Assembly (NCBI GenBank): GCA_018969805.1
Contig: JAGWXQ010000055.1
Span: forward strand, 1 to 8,198
DNA from: Paenibacillaceae bacterium
GTDB taxonomy: Bacteria; Bacillota; Bacilli; Paenibacillales; YIM-B00363
DNA: 8,198 nt
Reading direction: 5' to 3'
Below the pieces are notes generated by a model. That model searched no databases, was not told the origin of the DNA, and worked only from the letters and a program-made list of their open reading frames with translations. Positions 1 to 7,400 of the stretch are shown piece by piece. A program made the position numbers and the translations under genes. How positions within the stretch are numbered: position 1 is the first letter of the stretch; every line of letters begins with the position of its first letter.

Positions 1-337
1 ACTGCGCATCGGGGGGACGTGCGTCATCGATTTTTTGCATGTGGCGCATGTGCGTCGGACGTTGATCCCGCATTCTGTGCGCATGGTGGGGTCGGTGCGG
101 TGTGAAGAATTTCGCGACATCGACGCAGAGTGGGTGACCAAGCGCACGGACATGCATGCACCAGACGGTACGGTACAGACGCGATTTGAGCGCGTACGGC
201 TATACACACGCGCAGATTTTGATCGGTTGTGTGCGGAAGCGGGGCTGATCGTGCGCGGCGTGTTGGGCAATTATTCCGGTGCGCCGTACGATGCGGATGC
301 GTCGGAGCGGATGATCGTCGTGATCGGGCACGCTTGA
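1..337 (+). CDS. Class I SAM-dependent methyltransferase, C-terminal part (5' end outside window)
   Basis: Open from the left edge (first full codon at 2) to a TGA at 335-337, giving 111 visible residues. The segment resembles the C-terminal half of small class I SAM-dependent methyltransferases: a Gly-Gly turn followed by a strand ending in Ile-Asp-Phe, then a basic stretch, then a Phe-Glu-Arg-Val-Arg-Leu-Tyr strand. After that come a helix reading FDRLCAEAGL, a Gly-x-Tyr-Ser-Gly turn and a final hydrophobic strand with Arg-Met-Ile-Val-Val-Ile. This end-of-domain pattern (aromatic-rich strand, helix with AGL/AGF, R-x-I-V strand) is typical of the family. The SAM-binding N-terminal motifs lie outside the window, so the substrate cannot be inferred. 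It is not a pyrimidine gene and is probably the last gene of the preceding transcription unit. Its stop codon is part of the -35 element of the pyr promoter. Confidence 0.72.
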   Translation, partial: LRIGGTCVIDFLHVAHVRRTLIPHSVRMVGSVRCEEFRDIDAEWVTKRTDMHAPDGTVQTRFERVRLYTRADFDRLCAEAGLIVRGVLGNYSGAPYDADASERMIVVIGHA

Positions 338-363
338 CGGGTTTTTTCGGCGTGTGCTACAAT
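334..363 (+). promoter_or_regulatory. Vegetative (SigA-type) promoter of the pyr operon with extended -10
   Basis: The -35 box is TTGACG at 334-339 (consensus TTGACA), followed by an 18-nt spacer and a -10 box TACAAT at 358-363 (consensus TATAAT). TG at 355-356, one base upstream of the -10, makes it an extended -10 element. Transcription should start near 369-371, just before the 5' strand of the PyrR-binding hairpin, as expected for a pyr leader. The -35 box contains the TGA of the upstream methyltransferase gene. The start site is inferred. Confidence 0.82.
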
Positions 364-372
364 CAATGTATT

Positions 373-411
373 GCACCTTTAACGGACAGTCCCGAGAGGC
401 TGGCAAGGTGT
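373..411 (+). promoter_or_regulatory. PyrR-binding hairpin (anti-antiterminator) of the pyr attenuator
   Basis: Bases 388-401 match the known PyrR-binding consensus ARUCCNGNGAGGYU at every position. A lower stem pairs CACCTT (374-379) with AAGGTG (405-410), with a possible G-U pair 373/411. The upper stem pairs 387-391 with 398-402 (one U-G pair) and presents the hexaloop CCGAGA (392-397), the CNGNGA loop contacted by PyrR. Unpaired bases on the 5' side (about 380-386, rich in purines) correspond to the family's internal bulge. PyrR bound to UMP should stabilise this hairpin, keep 392-399 out of the antiterminator and let the terminator form. Confidence 0.93.
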
Positions 412-485
412 TGCGCGGATCGATGCTCGTGTAGACGATCATCGATGTCGATTGCGGTGCATGGGATACGTATTCCTCCTCTCGG
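392..485 (+). promoter_or_regulatory. Antiterminator structure of the pyr attenuator
   Basis: Bases 392-399 (CCGAGAGG), in the PyrR-binding loop and its 3' stem, are an exact 8-nt complement of 478-485 (CCTCTCGG), in the 5' arm and loop edge of the terminator. Pairing can extend through 402-403 with 475-476, 405-406 with 473-474, and 412-416 with 457-461, with the 419-446 hairpin left inside. This fold excludes both the PyrR-binding hairpin and the terminator, which is the logic of pyr attenuation. The 8-bp core is read directly; the extended pairings are inferred by eye. Confidence 0.8.
419..446 (+). promoter_or_regulatory. Middle hairpin of the pyr leader
   Basis: ATCGATG at 419-425 pairs with CATCGAT at 440-446. 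After a single C/T mismatch (426/439), TCGT at 427-430 pairs with ACGA at 435-438, closing a four-base loop at 431-434. It is compatible with both leader folds and probably only shortens the distance between the two arms of the antiterminator. No separate function is evident. Confidence 0.6.
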
Positions 486-506
486 CGTAGTACGAGGGGA
501 TTTTTT
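477..506 (+). terminator. Intrinsic terminator of the pyr attenuator
   Basis: An 8-bp stem pairs 477-484 (TCCTCTCG) with 493-500 (CGAGGGGA), with one U-G pair and an 8-nt loop. It is followed at once by six T residues at 501-506. It lies upstream of pyrR, so it acts as a conditional stop: seven of its eight 5' bases are also needed by the antiterminator. It should end transcription when PyrR and UMP hold the anti-antiterminator. Confidence 0.9.
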
Positions 507-612
507 GTGTGTTCATACGCATTCCTGATTAAAAACTAGGGGTGTTGTATGCGTCGTGGAAAAAGCGCAGTTTTGCGAAACGAATCGATCGTGAACATTG
601 CGCATGAGCAGC

Positions 613-620
613 AGGAGGTG
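613..620 (+). promoter_or_regulatory. Strong ribosome binding site that decides the pyrR start
   Basis: AGGAGGTG at 613-620 is a perfect complement to the 3' end of 16S rRNA and lies 6 nt before the ATG at 627. An in-frame ATG 78 nt upstream at 549 has only a weaker AGGGG (538-542). The strong site and the fit to PyrR family length favour 627. Confidence 0.85.
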
Positions 621-626
621 CAATCG

Positions 627-1169
627 ATGCATACGGTCGTCATGGATGCAGAGATGATGCGGCGGGCACTGACGCGCATTGCCCACGAGATCATTGAGCG
701 GCACCGCGGGCAGTGCGTGTTTGTCGGTGTACGGACCCGCGGTGTTGATTTGGCACGCCGCACTGCAGCCATCATCGCGCGCAGTGAAGGCATCGTCATC
801 CCCGTATGTGCGCTTGATGTGCGGATGTACCGCGACGATATTGCAGGACAAGCACAAGAAGTTCCGCGCACGTCCGCAGGGCATTTGTCCCTGCTATTGC
901 CGATCAAAGATCAGACGGTGATGGTTTTTGATGACGTGCTGTACACCGGCCGCACGGTGCGGGCGGCGCTCGATGCGATCATCGCCCACGGGAGGCCCCA
1001 AGCGATTCAGCTGTCGGTGCTCATTGATCGGGGGCATCGTGAGTTGCCGATTCGCGCTGATTTTGTAGGAAAAAACATCCCGACCGCGAAGACGGATGCC
1101 GTCGAAGTGTGCGTGCAGGAAGTGGACGGAATCGATGAAGTGCGCGTCATCAAAGGAGTGGGCTCATGA
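627..1169 (+). CDS. pyrR: PyrR: pyr operon attenuation regulator / uracil phosphoribosyltransferase
   Basis: A 180-residue protein. PyrR is a cytosolic RNA-binding protein with a type I phosphoribosyltransferase fold: it binds the pyr leader RNA when UMP is abundant, and many members also convert uracil plus PRPP to UMP. Seen here are the N-terminal RRALTRIAHEIIER helix (12-25), the VGVRTRG segment (33-39), YRDD (68-71), the PRPP-binding loop VFDDVLYTGRTVRAA (100-114) and the signature DRGHRELPIRAD (134-145), followed by VGKNIPT (147-153). Starting at 627 gives the normal family length (about 180) and a perfect ribosome binding site. Starting at 549 would add 26 residues with no family counterpart. 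It is the first operon gene, downstream of its own RNA target, so it should be autoregulated. Its TGA overlaps the pyrB start by 4 nt (ATGA). Confidence 0.96.
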   Translation: MHTVVMDAEMMRRALTRIAHEIIERHRGQCVFVGVRTRGVDLARRTAAIIARSEGIVIPVCALDVRMYRDDIAGQAQEVPRTSAGHLSLLLPIKDQTVMVFDDVLYTGRTVRAALDAIIAHGRPQAIQLSVLIDRGHRELPIRADFVGKNIPTAKTDAVEVCVQEVDGIDEVRVIKGVGS

Positions 1170-2047
1170 AGCACGATTTGATCGGATTGCGCGATGTCCA
1201 AGCAAGCGACATCGTTGCCCTGCTGGCGCGCATTGACGACTACCACGCGCATCGTGTGCAGACGCATCCTTGTGCGGGGGCATTTGTCGCAAACCTTTTT
1301 TTTGAAAACAGCACGCGCACGCGGTGCTCATTTGAAATCGCACAGCGGCGGCTCGGGATGCACGTGCTCAATTTCTCGCCGTCCGCTTCGAGTATGCAAA
1401 AAGGAGAGACCATTACAGATACGGTAAAGACGTTTGTTGCGATGGGCATCGACGTGGCGGTGTTGCGGATGAAGCCGGAGGGGTTGCTTGTTCCGCTTGC
1501 CAAAGACGTACCGATTCCGATCATCAATGCCGGAGATGGAAACCACGAGCATCCGACGCAAGCGTTGTTGGATCTATATACGATGCACAAGCAATTTGGC
1601 GCAATTAGGGGACTTACGGTTGCGATCATCGGAGACATCAAGCACTCGCGCGTTGCGCGTTCAAACGTGTGGGCACTGAAAAAGCTCGGTGCGCACGTCG
1701 TGTTTTGTGCCCCACCACAAATGCACGCATCGGACATCGACGTGCCGTACGTGCCGATCGACGACGCCCTGCACGCGGACGTCGTCATGGTGCTGCGCGT
1801 GCAGCTGGAACGGCACGAAGGCGTCGTGTGGGGGTCGCGCGAAGCGTACCGCGCGGCGTATGGGCTGACGGCAGAGCGGCTGGAGCGCATGCAGCCGCAT
1901 GCGATTCTCATGCATCCAGCTCCGGTCAACCGCAACGTCGAAATCGACGATGCGTGTGTCGAGCATCCGCGTTCGCGCATTTTTCAGCAAATGGCGCACG
2001 GCGTTCCGACGCGGATGGCCGTGTTGGAGTGGGCACTGACGAAATAA
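1166..2047 (+). CDS. pyrB: Aspartate carbamoyltransferase catalytic chain
   Basis: A 293-residue cytosolic enzyme that joins carbamoyl phosphate and L-aspartate to give N-carbamoyl-L-aspartate, the committed step of pyrimidine synthesis. The carbamoyl-phosphate motif FFENSTRTR is at 45-53. The loop lysine of the SSMQKGET segment is Lys79. HPTQALLDL at 129-137 holds the active-site histidine (His129). GDIKHSRVARS is at 156-166, RVQLER at 211-216 (aspartate-binding Arg and Gln), and HPAPVNR at 250-256. Length is normal for the Bacillus-type catalytic chain, which works as a trimer without a PyrI regulatory chain; no pyrI is seen here. AAGGAG at 1153-1158 lies 7 nt before the ATG. The 4-nt overlap with pyrR suggests translational coupling. 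A permease gene normally sits between pyrR and pyrB in B. subtilis and is missing here. Confidence 0.97.
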   Translation: MKHDLIGLRDVQASDIVALLARIDDYHAHRVQTHPCAGAFVANLFFENSTRTRCSFEIAQRRLGMHVLNFSPSASSMQKGETITDTVKTFVAMGIDVAVLRMKPEGLLVPLAKDVPIPIINAGDGNHEHPTQALLDLYTMHKQFGAIRGLTVAIIGDIKHSRVARSNVWALKKLGAHVVFCAPPQMHASDIDVPYVPIDDALHADVVMVLRVQLERHEGVVWGSREAYRAAYGLTAERLERMQPHAILMHPAPVNRNVEIDDACVEHPRSRIFQQMAHGVPTRMAVLEWALTK

Positions 2048-2067
2048 TCATAGTGGGAGGTGCATGC

Positions 2068-3366
2068 ATGGGATATTGGATCGCCAATGCGGTCGATGCG
2101 GACGACGTACCGATCAGTATATTTATCGAGGGCGCGTGCATCGCGCGCATCGTGCGGGGGGAATCCGTCGATGTGGATAACGATGGGATTGATGCGCAGG
2201 GGTGGCTGCTCGCACCAGGGCTGATCGATGTGCATACGCACATGCGCGATCCCGGATATACACACAAAGAGGACGTGCGTTCGGGTGCGCAGGCTGCTGC
2301 GCGGGGAGGATTTACAACGATTGCTTGTATGCCCAATACACAGCCTCCGCTCGACGATGTTGCGGTGTTGCATGCGCTGCAAGAGCGCATCGACCGCGAG
2401 GCGTGTGTCCGCGTGTTGCCGTATGCGTGCATGACGCGCGGATCGCACGGTGTACAGCTGACCGATTTTGCTGCGCTGCGGAGGGCGGGGGCGTTTGCGT
2501 TTACAGACGACGGTGTCGGTGTCCAAAGTGCGGCGCGGATGTTTGAGGCGATGCAGCGCGCGGCGATGCTCGGCGTGTCGATCGTCGCCCATTGCGAAGA
2601 CGAATCGCTTGCGATGCCGAAAGAGCGCGCGATCACACAAGGCGCGTACGCCCAAAAGCATGGGCACATGGGCATTCCAAACGTGTCCGAGGCGGTACAT
2701 GTGGCGCGCGACGTGTTGCTTGCAGAGGCGACCGGCGTGCATTACCACGTATGCCACGTATCGACGGCGCAGTCGGTGGACGTCATTCGTCAAGCGAAAG
2801 CGCGGGGCGTGCGCGTCAGTGCAGAAGTGTGTCCGCACCATTTGTTGCTGTGTGAAGACGACATTCCGGATGTATGGGACAACAATTGGAAAATGAATCC
2901 GCCTTTGCGGTCGCGCGCCGATGTCGATGCCCTTATTGCCGGGGTGACCGACGGGACGATCGATTGTTTTGCGACGGACCATGCGCCACATACGGAAGCG
3001 GAGAAGGCGCGCAGCATGATCGATAGCCCGTTTGGCATCGTTGGTTTGGAGACGGCGTTTCCGTTGCTGTACACCCACTTTGTGCGGACGGGCATATGGA
3101 CGTTGCCGTTTCTGCTTGCGCGTTGGACGCGTGTTCCGGCTGCATTGTTTGATCTCCCGTTTGGGGTGCTCGAAGAAGGATGTTTCGCGGATGTGGCGCT
3201 CATCGACACGCGCGAGACGCGCACGATCGATCCGCAGACGTTTGCAAGCAAAGGACGCAACACCCCGTTTTCGGGCTGGGCGTGTCAAGGGTGGCCGGTC
3301 GCGACGATCGTCGGTGGCCGTGTCGTATGGGCGCGCGATGGAGGAGTCAGAGGAGGCGAACGATAA
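2068..3366 (+). CDS. pyrC: Dihydroorotase
   Basis: A 432-residue metal-dependent amidohydrolase that cyclises carbamoyl aspartate to dihydroorotate, the third pathway step. Metal and substrate motifs are in the expected order: DVHTHMRDPG at 54-63 (His56, His58, Arg60), CMPNTQP at 87-93, FTDDG at 145-149 (an Asp here sits at the metals in Bacillus/Aquifex-type enzymes), AHCED at 174-178 (His175), CHVSTAQS at 229-236 (His230), NPPLRS at 277-282, and TDHAPH at 303-308 with the catalytic Asp304. GLETAFPLL follows at 326-334. Length fits the ~430-residue long form, not the shorter E. coli type. GGGAGGTG at 2055-2062 lies 5 nt before the chosen ATG. An in-frame GTG at 2053 lacks its own ribosome binding site. 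It starts 20 nt after pyrB, the widest gap in the operon, and its TAA shares one base with the carA ATG. Confidence 0.97.
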   Translation: MGYWIANAVDADDVPISIFIEGACIARIVRGESVDVDNDGIDAQGWLLAPGLIDVHTHMRDPGYTHKEDVRSGAQAAARGGFTTIACMPNTQPPLDDVAVLHALQERIDREACVRVLPYACMTRGSHGVQLTDFAALRRAGAFAFTDDGVGVQSAARMFEAMQRAAMLGVSIVAHCEDESLAMPKERAITQGAYAQKHGHMGIPNVSEAVHVARDVLLAEATGVHYHVCHVSTAQSVDVIRQAKARGVRVSAEVCPHHLLLCEDDIPDVWDNNWKMNPPLRSRADVDALIAGVTDGTIDCFATDHAPHTEAEKARSMIDSPFGIVGLETAFPLLYTHFVRTGIWTLPFLLARWTRVPAALFDLPFGVLEEGCFADVALIDTRETRTIDPQTFASKGRNTPFSGWACQGWPVATIVGGRVVWARDGGVRGGER

Positions 3367-4469
3367 TGGGTGCGGCGCGGTTGGTATTTGAAGACGGTAC
3401 GGTGTTTGACGGGACGTCTTTTGGGGCAGACGGATCGCGCGTCGGCGAGCTCGTATTTCATACTGGGATGACGGGATACCAAGAAGTGCTGACGGATCCA
3501 TCGTATGCGGGACAAATCGTCACGATGACGTATCCGCACATCGGGACGTACGGCATTACCCGCGACGACCACGAATCGACCGTCCCTGCCGTATATGGGT
3601 TTGTCGTACGTGAGGCGAGTGACGTGATGAGCAACTGGCGGGCACAAAGTACCGTCGGTGCGTTTTTGCGCGCGCGGGGCATCGTAAGCATTAGTGGCGT
3701 CGATACGCGCATGATTACGCGGCTGATTCGCAATTGTGGAACGATTCGTGCCCTGATCACGACCGACGATCAAGCGAGCAATGCGCAGCTCGTCCAGCGT
3801 GTGCGGACGACGGATGTTCTGCGCAATCCCGTCGCGCGCGTATCGACACCGTACGTACAGCGCATCGCAGGATCGGGCGCGCGCATCGTACTGATGGACT
3901 TTGGGGCAAAGGCGGGCATTTTGCGCGAGCTTGTCCGCCGGCAGTGCGACGTCGTCGTCGTCCCGCACGATACCGATGCCGATGCGATTCGGGCGTATGC
4001 ACCGGACGGGGTGTTGCTGTCCAATGGACCTGGCGATCCGCGTGACGTGCCGTATGCAGTCGAGACGGTGCGCGCGTTGCTCGGTGCATTTCCGATGTTT
4101 GGCATTTGTTTGGGGCACCAGCTGTTTGCGCTTGCGTGCGGTGCGACGACATCGAAGCTCATGTTTGGGCACCGTGGCAGCAACCATCCGGTGCGTGATA
4201 TTGAGAGCGGGTCGTGCTATATGACGAGCCAAAACCACGGCTATACGGTCGATAGCGACTCGATTGCCCGCACACGGCTCGTCATTACCCAAGTAAACAA
4301 CAACGACTTAACGATCGAGGGTTTGCGCCATAGCGACGTATGTGCGTCGTCGGTGCAGTATCATCCCGAAGCGTCACCAGGTCCGGACGACACAAACGGC
4401 GTGTTTGATGCGTTTTTGACGAGCGTGCGCCATGCATCGGGCAGACGGTACAAACAGGAGGCGAAGTGA
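3366..4469 (+). CDS. carA: Carbamoyl-phosphate synthase small subunit (glutaminase)
   Basis: A 367-residue subunit (PyrAA in Bacillus naming) that hydrolyses glutamine and passes ammonia to CarB. The N-terminal CarA domain runs to about residue 165, with LVFEDGTVFDG (6-16), FHTGMTGYQEVLTDPSY (31-47) and GVDTRMITR (111-119). The C-terminal class I glutamine amidotransferase domain (from about 172) shows SNGPGDP (219-225) and GICLGHQ (246-252) with nucleophile Cys248. It also has SQNHGY (288-293) and the YHPEASPGP stretch (332-340) with catalytic His333 and Glu335, so the triad is complete. Length is close to that of B. subtilis PyrAA. AGGAGG at 3351-3356 lies 9 nt before the ATG. The TAATG junction with pyrC and the 4-nt gap to carB suggest coupled translation. 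It belongs to the pyrimidine operon; whether it also serves arginine synthesis depends on genes outside this window. Confidence 0.97.
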   Translation: MGAARLVFEDGTVFDGTSFGADGSRVGELVFHTGMTGYQEVLTDPSYAGQIVTMTYPHIGTYGITRDDHESTVPAVYGFVVREASDVMSNWRAQSTVGAFLRARGIVSISGVDTRMITRLIRNCGTIRALITTDDQASNAQLVQRVRTTDVLRNPVARVSTPYVQRIAGSGARIVLMDFGAKAGILRELVRRQCDVVVVPHDTDADAIRAYAPDGVLLSNGPGDPRDVPYAVETVRALLGAFPMFGICLGHQLFALACGATTSKLMFGHRGSNHPVRDIESGSCYMTSQNHGYTVDSDSIARTRLVITQVNNNDLTIEGLRHSDVCASSVQYHPEASPGPDDTNGVFDAFLTSVRHASGRRYKQEAK

Positions 4470-4473
4470 CAGC

Positions 4474-7400
4474 ATGCCACGCAACGCATCTTTGCGCAAA
4501 ATTCTCGTAATCGGATCGGGTCCGATCATTATCGGGCAGGCAGCGGAGTTTGATAATGCGGGCACACAAGCGTGTCAGGCGCTCAAAGAAGAAGGGTACG
4601 AAGTCGTCTTGATCAACAGCAATCCTGCGACGATTATGACGGATCCAAACATTGCTGACCACGTATACATCGAGCCGATTACGCTGGAGTTTGTCGCAAA
4701 CATCATTCGCAAAGAACGCCCGGACGGCTTACTTCCGACGCTCGGGGGTCAGACGGCACTCAATATGGCTGTCGAACTCGCCAAACATGGCGTACTTGAG
4801 AAAGAGCACGTTCAATTGTTGGGCACGAAGCTTACGGCAATCCAACAAGCAGAAGATCGGGAACAGTTTCGTGCGCTGATGCGCGCACTCGATCAACCCG
4901 TACCCGATAGTGCAATCGTCACGGACTTGGCGCAGGCAGAAGCGTTTGTCGCCCGCGTCGGCTACCCGGTCATCGTGCGTCCGGCGTTTACACTCGGGGG
5001 CACTGGAGGGGGCATTTGCCACAGCAAGCAAGAACTGACCGAAACGGTCACGCTCGGGTTGCGCTATTCGCCAATCGGACAATGCTTGATTGAGAAAAGC
5101 ATTGCTGGAATGAAAGAAATCGAGTACGAAGTGATGCGCGATGCGCACGACAATTGCATCGTTGTATGCAACATGGAGAACATCGACCCCGTCGGTGTGC
5201 ATACGGGCGATAGCGTCGTCGTCGCCCCGAGTCAGACGCTGTCGGATCGCGAATACCACATGCTGCGCGCCGCTTCGCTGCGCATTATTCGTGCGTTAGA
5301 AATTGAAGGTGGGTGCAACGTGCAGTATGCACTGGATCCGCATTCGTATCAGTATTACGTCATCGAAGTCAATCCGCGCGTCAGCCGCTCCTCGGCGCTC
5401 GCATCGAAGGCGACGGGCTATCCGATCGCAAAAATGGCGGCCAAAATTGCCGTCGGCTACACGCTTGATGAGTTGCGCAACCCGGTGACGGGCAGGACGT
5501 ATGCGTGTTTTGAACCTGCACTCGACTACGTCGTGACGAAAATACCGCGGTGGCCGTTTGACAAATTTGTCGGTGCAAACCGCAAACTGGGCACCCAAAT
5601 GAAGGCGACAGGCGAAGTTATGGCGATCGGGCGCACGTTTGCGGAGTCGATCCAAAAAGCGGCGCGGTCTCTGGAAATCGGGGCGTACCATCTTCAGACG
5701 AAAGATGCGCATACGCTCACCGACGACACGCTCGTGCAGCGGCTGACGTTTCCAGACGACGAGCGGCTGTTTTTGATCGCAGAATCGTTTCGTCGGGGTT
5801 GGACACGCGCGCGCGTCCATGCGCTGACCGCGATCGACGATTGGTTTTTGGCACACATCGAAACGATTACTGCCTACGAGCGCCGTCTGCATCGCGAACC
5901 GCTCGATGCCCCCCTGCTGCGCGAAGCCAAACGCCACGGTTTTACAGACCGTGCGATTGCCGACTATGCGCCTTCGGTTTCGGAAGCCGACGTGCGCGCA
6001 CTGCGCCTGCAATGGGGCATTGTTCCAGTATACAAGACGGTCGATACGTGCGCGGCGGAGTTTGCCGCATCGACGCCGTATTATTATGCGACGTACGAAC
6101 AAGAAAACGAAGTGCAACCGACGAACAAACAAAAAATTGTCGTTTTGGGATCTGGCCCTATTCGCATCGGACAAGGCATCGAGTTTGATTATTCGACGGT
6201 GCATGCGGTGTGGGCGATACGGCAAGCGGGATATGAGGCAATCATTATCAACAACAACCCCGAAACGGTATCGACCGACTTCAGTACGTCGGATCGACTG
6301 TATTTTGAACCGCTGTATATCGAAGACGTACTCCACGTCATCGACCAAGAGCAACCGCTCGGTGTCATCGTGCAGTTTGGAGGGCAGACGGCGATCAATT
6401 TGGCCGCAAAACTTCATGCCGCAGGTGTCCGTTTGCTTGGGTCGGATCTGGAAAGCATCGACACGGCAGAAAACCGTCAAAAATTCGAAGCGCTGCTGCG
6501 GTCGCTGGACATCGCTCAGCCCCCCGGTATGACGGTCACATCGGTCGCACAAGCAATCGAGGCGGCTGCAGCACTCGGATATCCCGTACTCGTGCGGCCG
6601 TCGTATGTGCTTGGAGGACGGGCGATGGAAATCGTATACAGCGACGAAGAATTACAGCGGTATATGCACCAAGCGGTCGATGTCAATCCCGATCACCCGG
6701 TGTTGATCGATCGGTACATGCAAGGAAAAGAAGTCGAAGTCGATGCGATTTGTGACGGAGAACACGTGCTCGTACCCGGAATCATGGAGCACATCGAGCG
6801 GGCGGGCGTGCATTCTGGTGATTCGATCGCCGTCTATCCGCCCCAGACGTTGACGACGGAGCAAAAAGTGTACATCGTCGAGCGCACGTGCGACATCGCC
6901 CGTGCCCTGCGCGTTCGTGGATTGGTCAACATCCAGTTTGTCATTCATCGCGGACAGACGTACGTCATTGAAGTCAATCCACGGTCGTCGCGGACGGTGC
7001 CGTTTTTAAGCAAAGTGACCGGCGTCCCCATGGCAAACGTTGCGACACAAGTCATTATGGGTACGACGCTTCCAGAGCTCGGCTATGCATCCGGCTTGTG
7101 GGCAGAAGACGACTACGTGTCGGTCAAAGTGCCGGTGTTTTCGTTTGCCAAACTGCGTCGGGTCGATACAAACCTTGGTCCAGAAATGAAATCGACTGGT
7201 GAAGTTATGGGGCGAGACCGCAATTTTGCCAAAGCGTTGTACAAAGGGCTGATCGGGGCGGGGATGAACATTCCGCTCTCAGGAAATATGATCGTGACTG
7301 TCGCAGACAAAGACAAAGACGAAGCGATCGATATTTTCCGCGGGTTTGCTGCGCTGGGCTATCGATTGTACGCGACTTCAGGGACGGCGCGCGCACTGAC

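Noticed and set aside
316..347. Possible intrinsic terminator for the upstream methyltransferase gene (short stem then six T)
   Set aside because: The stem is only 4 bp (319-322/329-332) plus 3 bp across a 4-nt bulge, and two G residues separate it from the T run. It is too weak, and the T run lies in the promoter spacer.
372..461. TGCACC (372-377) complementary to GGTGCA (456-461)
   Set aside because: This pairing would cross the 392-399/478-485 antiterminator helix as a pseudoknot, and an alternative nested pairing of 412-416 with 457-461 fits the known attenuator logic better.
448..627. Eight-base complement between leader 448-455 and 620-627 at the pyrR start codon
   Set aside because: It could suggest masking of the start, but CGAT-containing words are very common here, the distance is long and it does not cover the AGGAGG core. 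Chance is the simpler explanation.
549..1169. Annotating pyrR from the first ATG at 549
   Set aside because: The internal ATG at 627 has a perfect AGGAGGTG site and gives the normal ~180-residue PyrR length. The longer form is kept only as a finding.
1984..3501. A 505-codon open frame on the minus strand across pyrC
   Set aside because: It lies antisense to an unmistakable dihydroorotase. Its translation is rich in Arg, His and Cys without recognisable motifs, as expected for a shadow of a GC-rich gene.
3285..4292. A 335-codon open frame on the minus strand across carA
   Set aside because: It is antisense to carA with all catalytic motifs of carA intact on the + strand; no protein family resemblance seen.
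5296..6552. A 418-codon open frame on the minus strand inside carB
   Set aside because: It is antisense to the conserved middle of carB, has arginine- and phenylalanine-heavy low-motif sequence and no convincing ribosome site; a compositional shadow.
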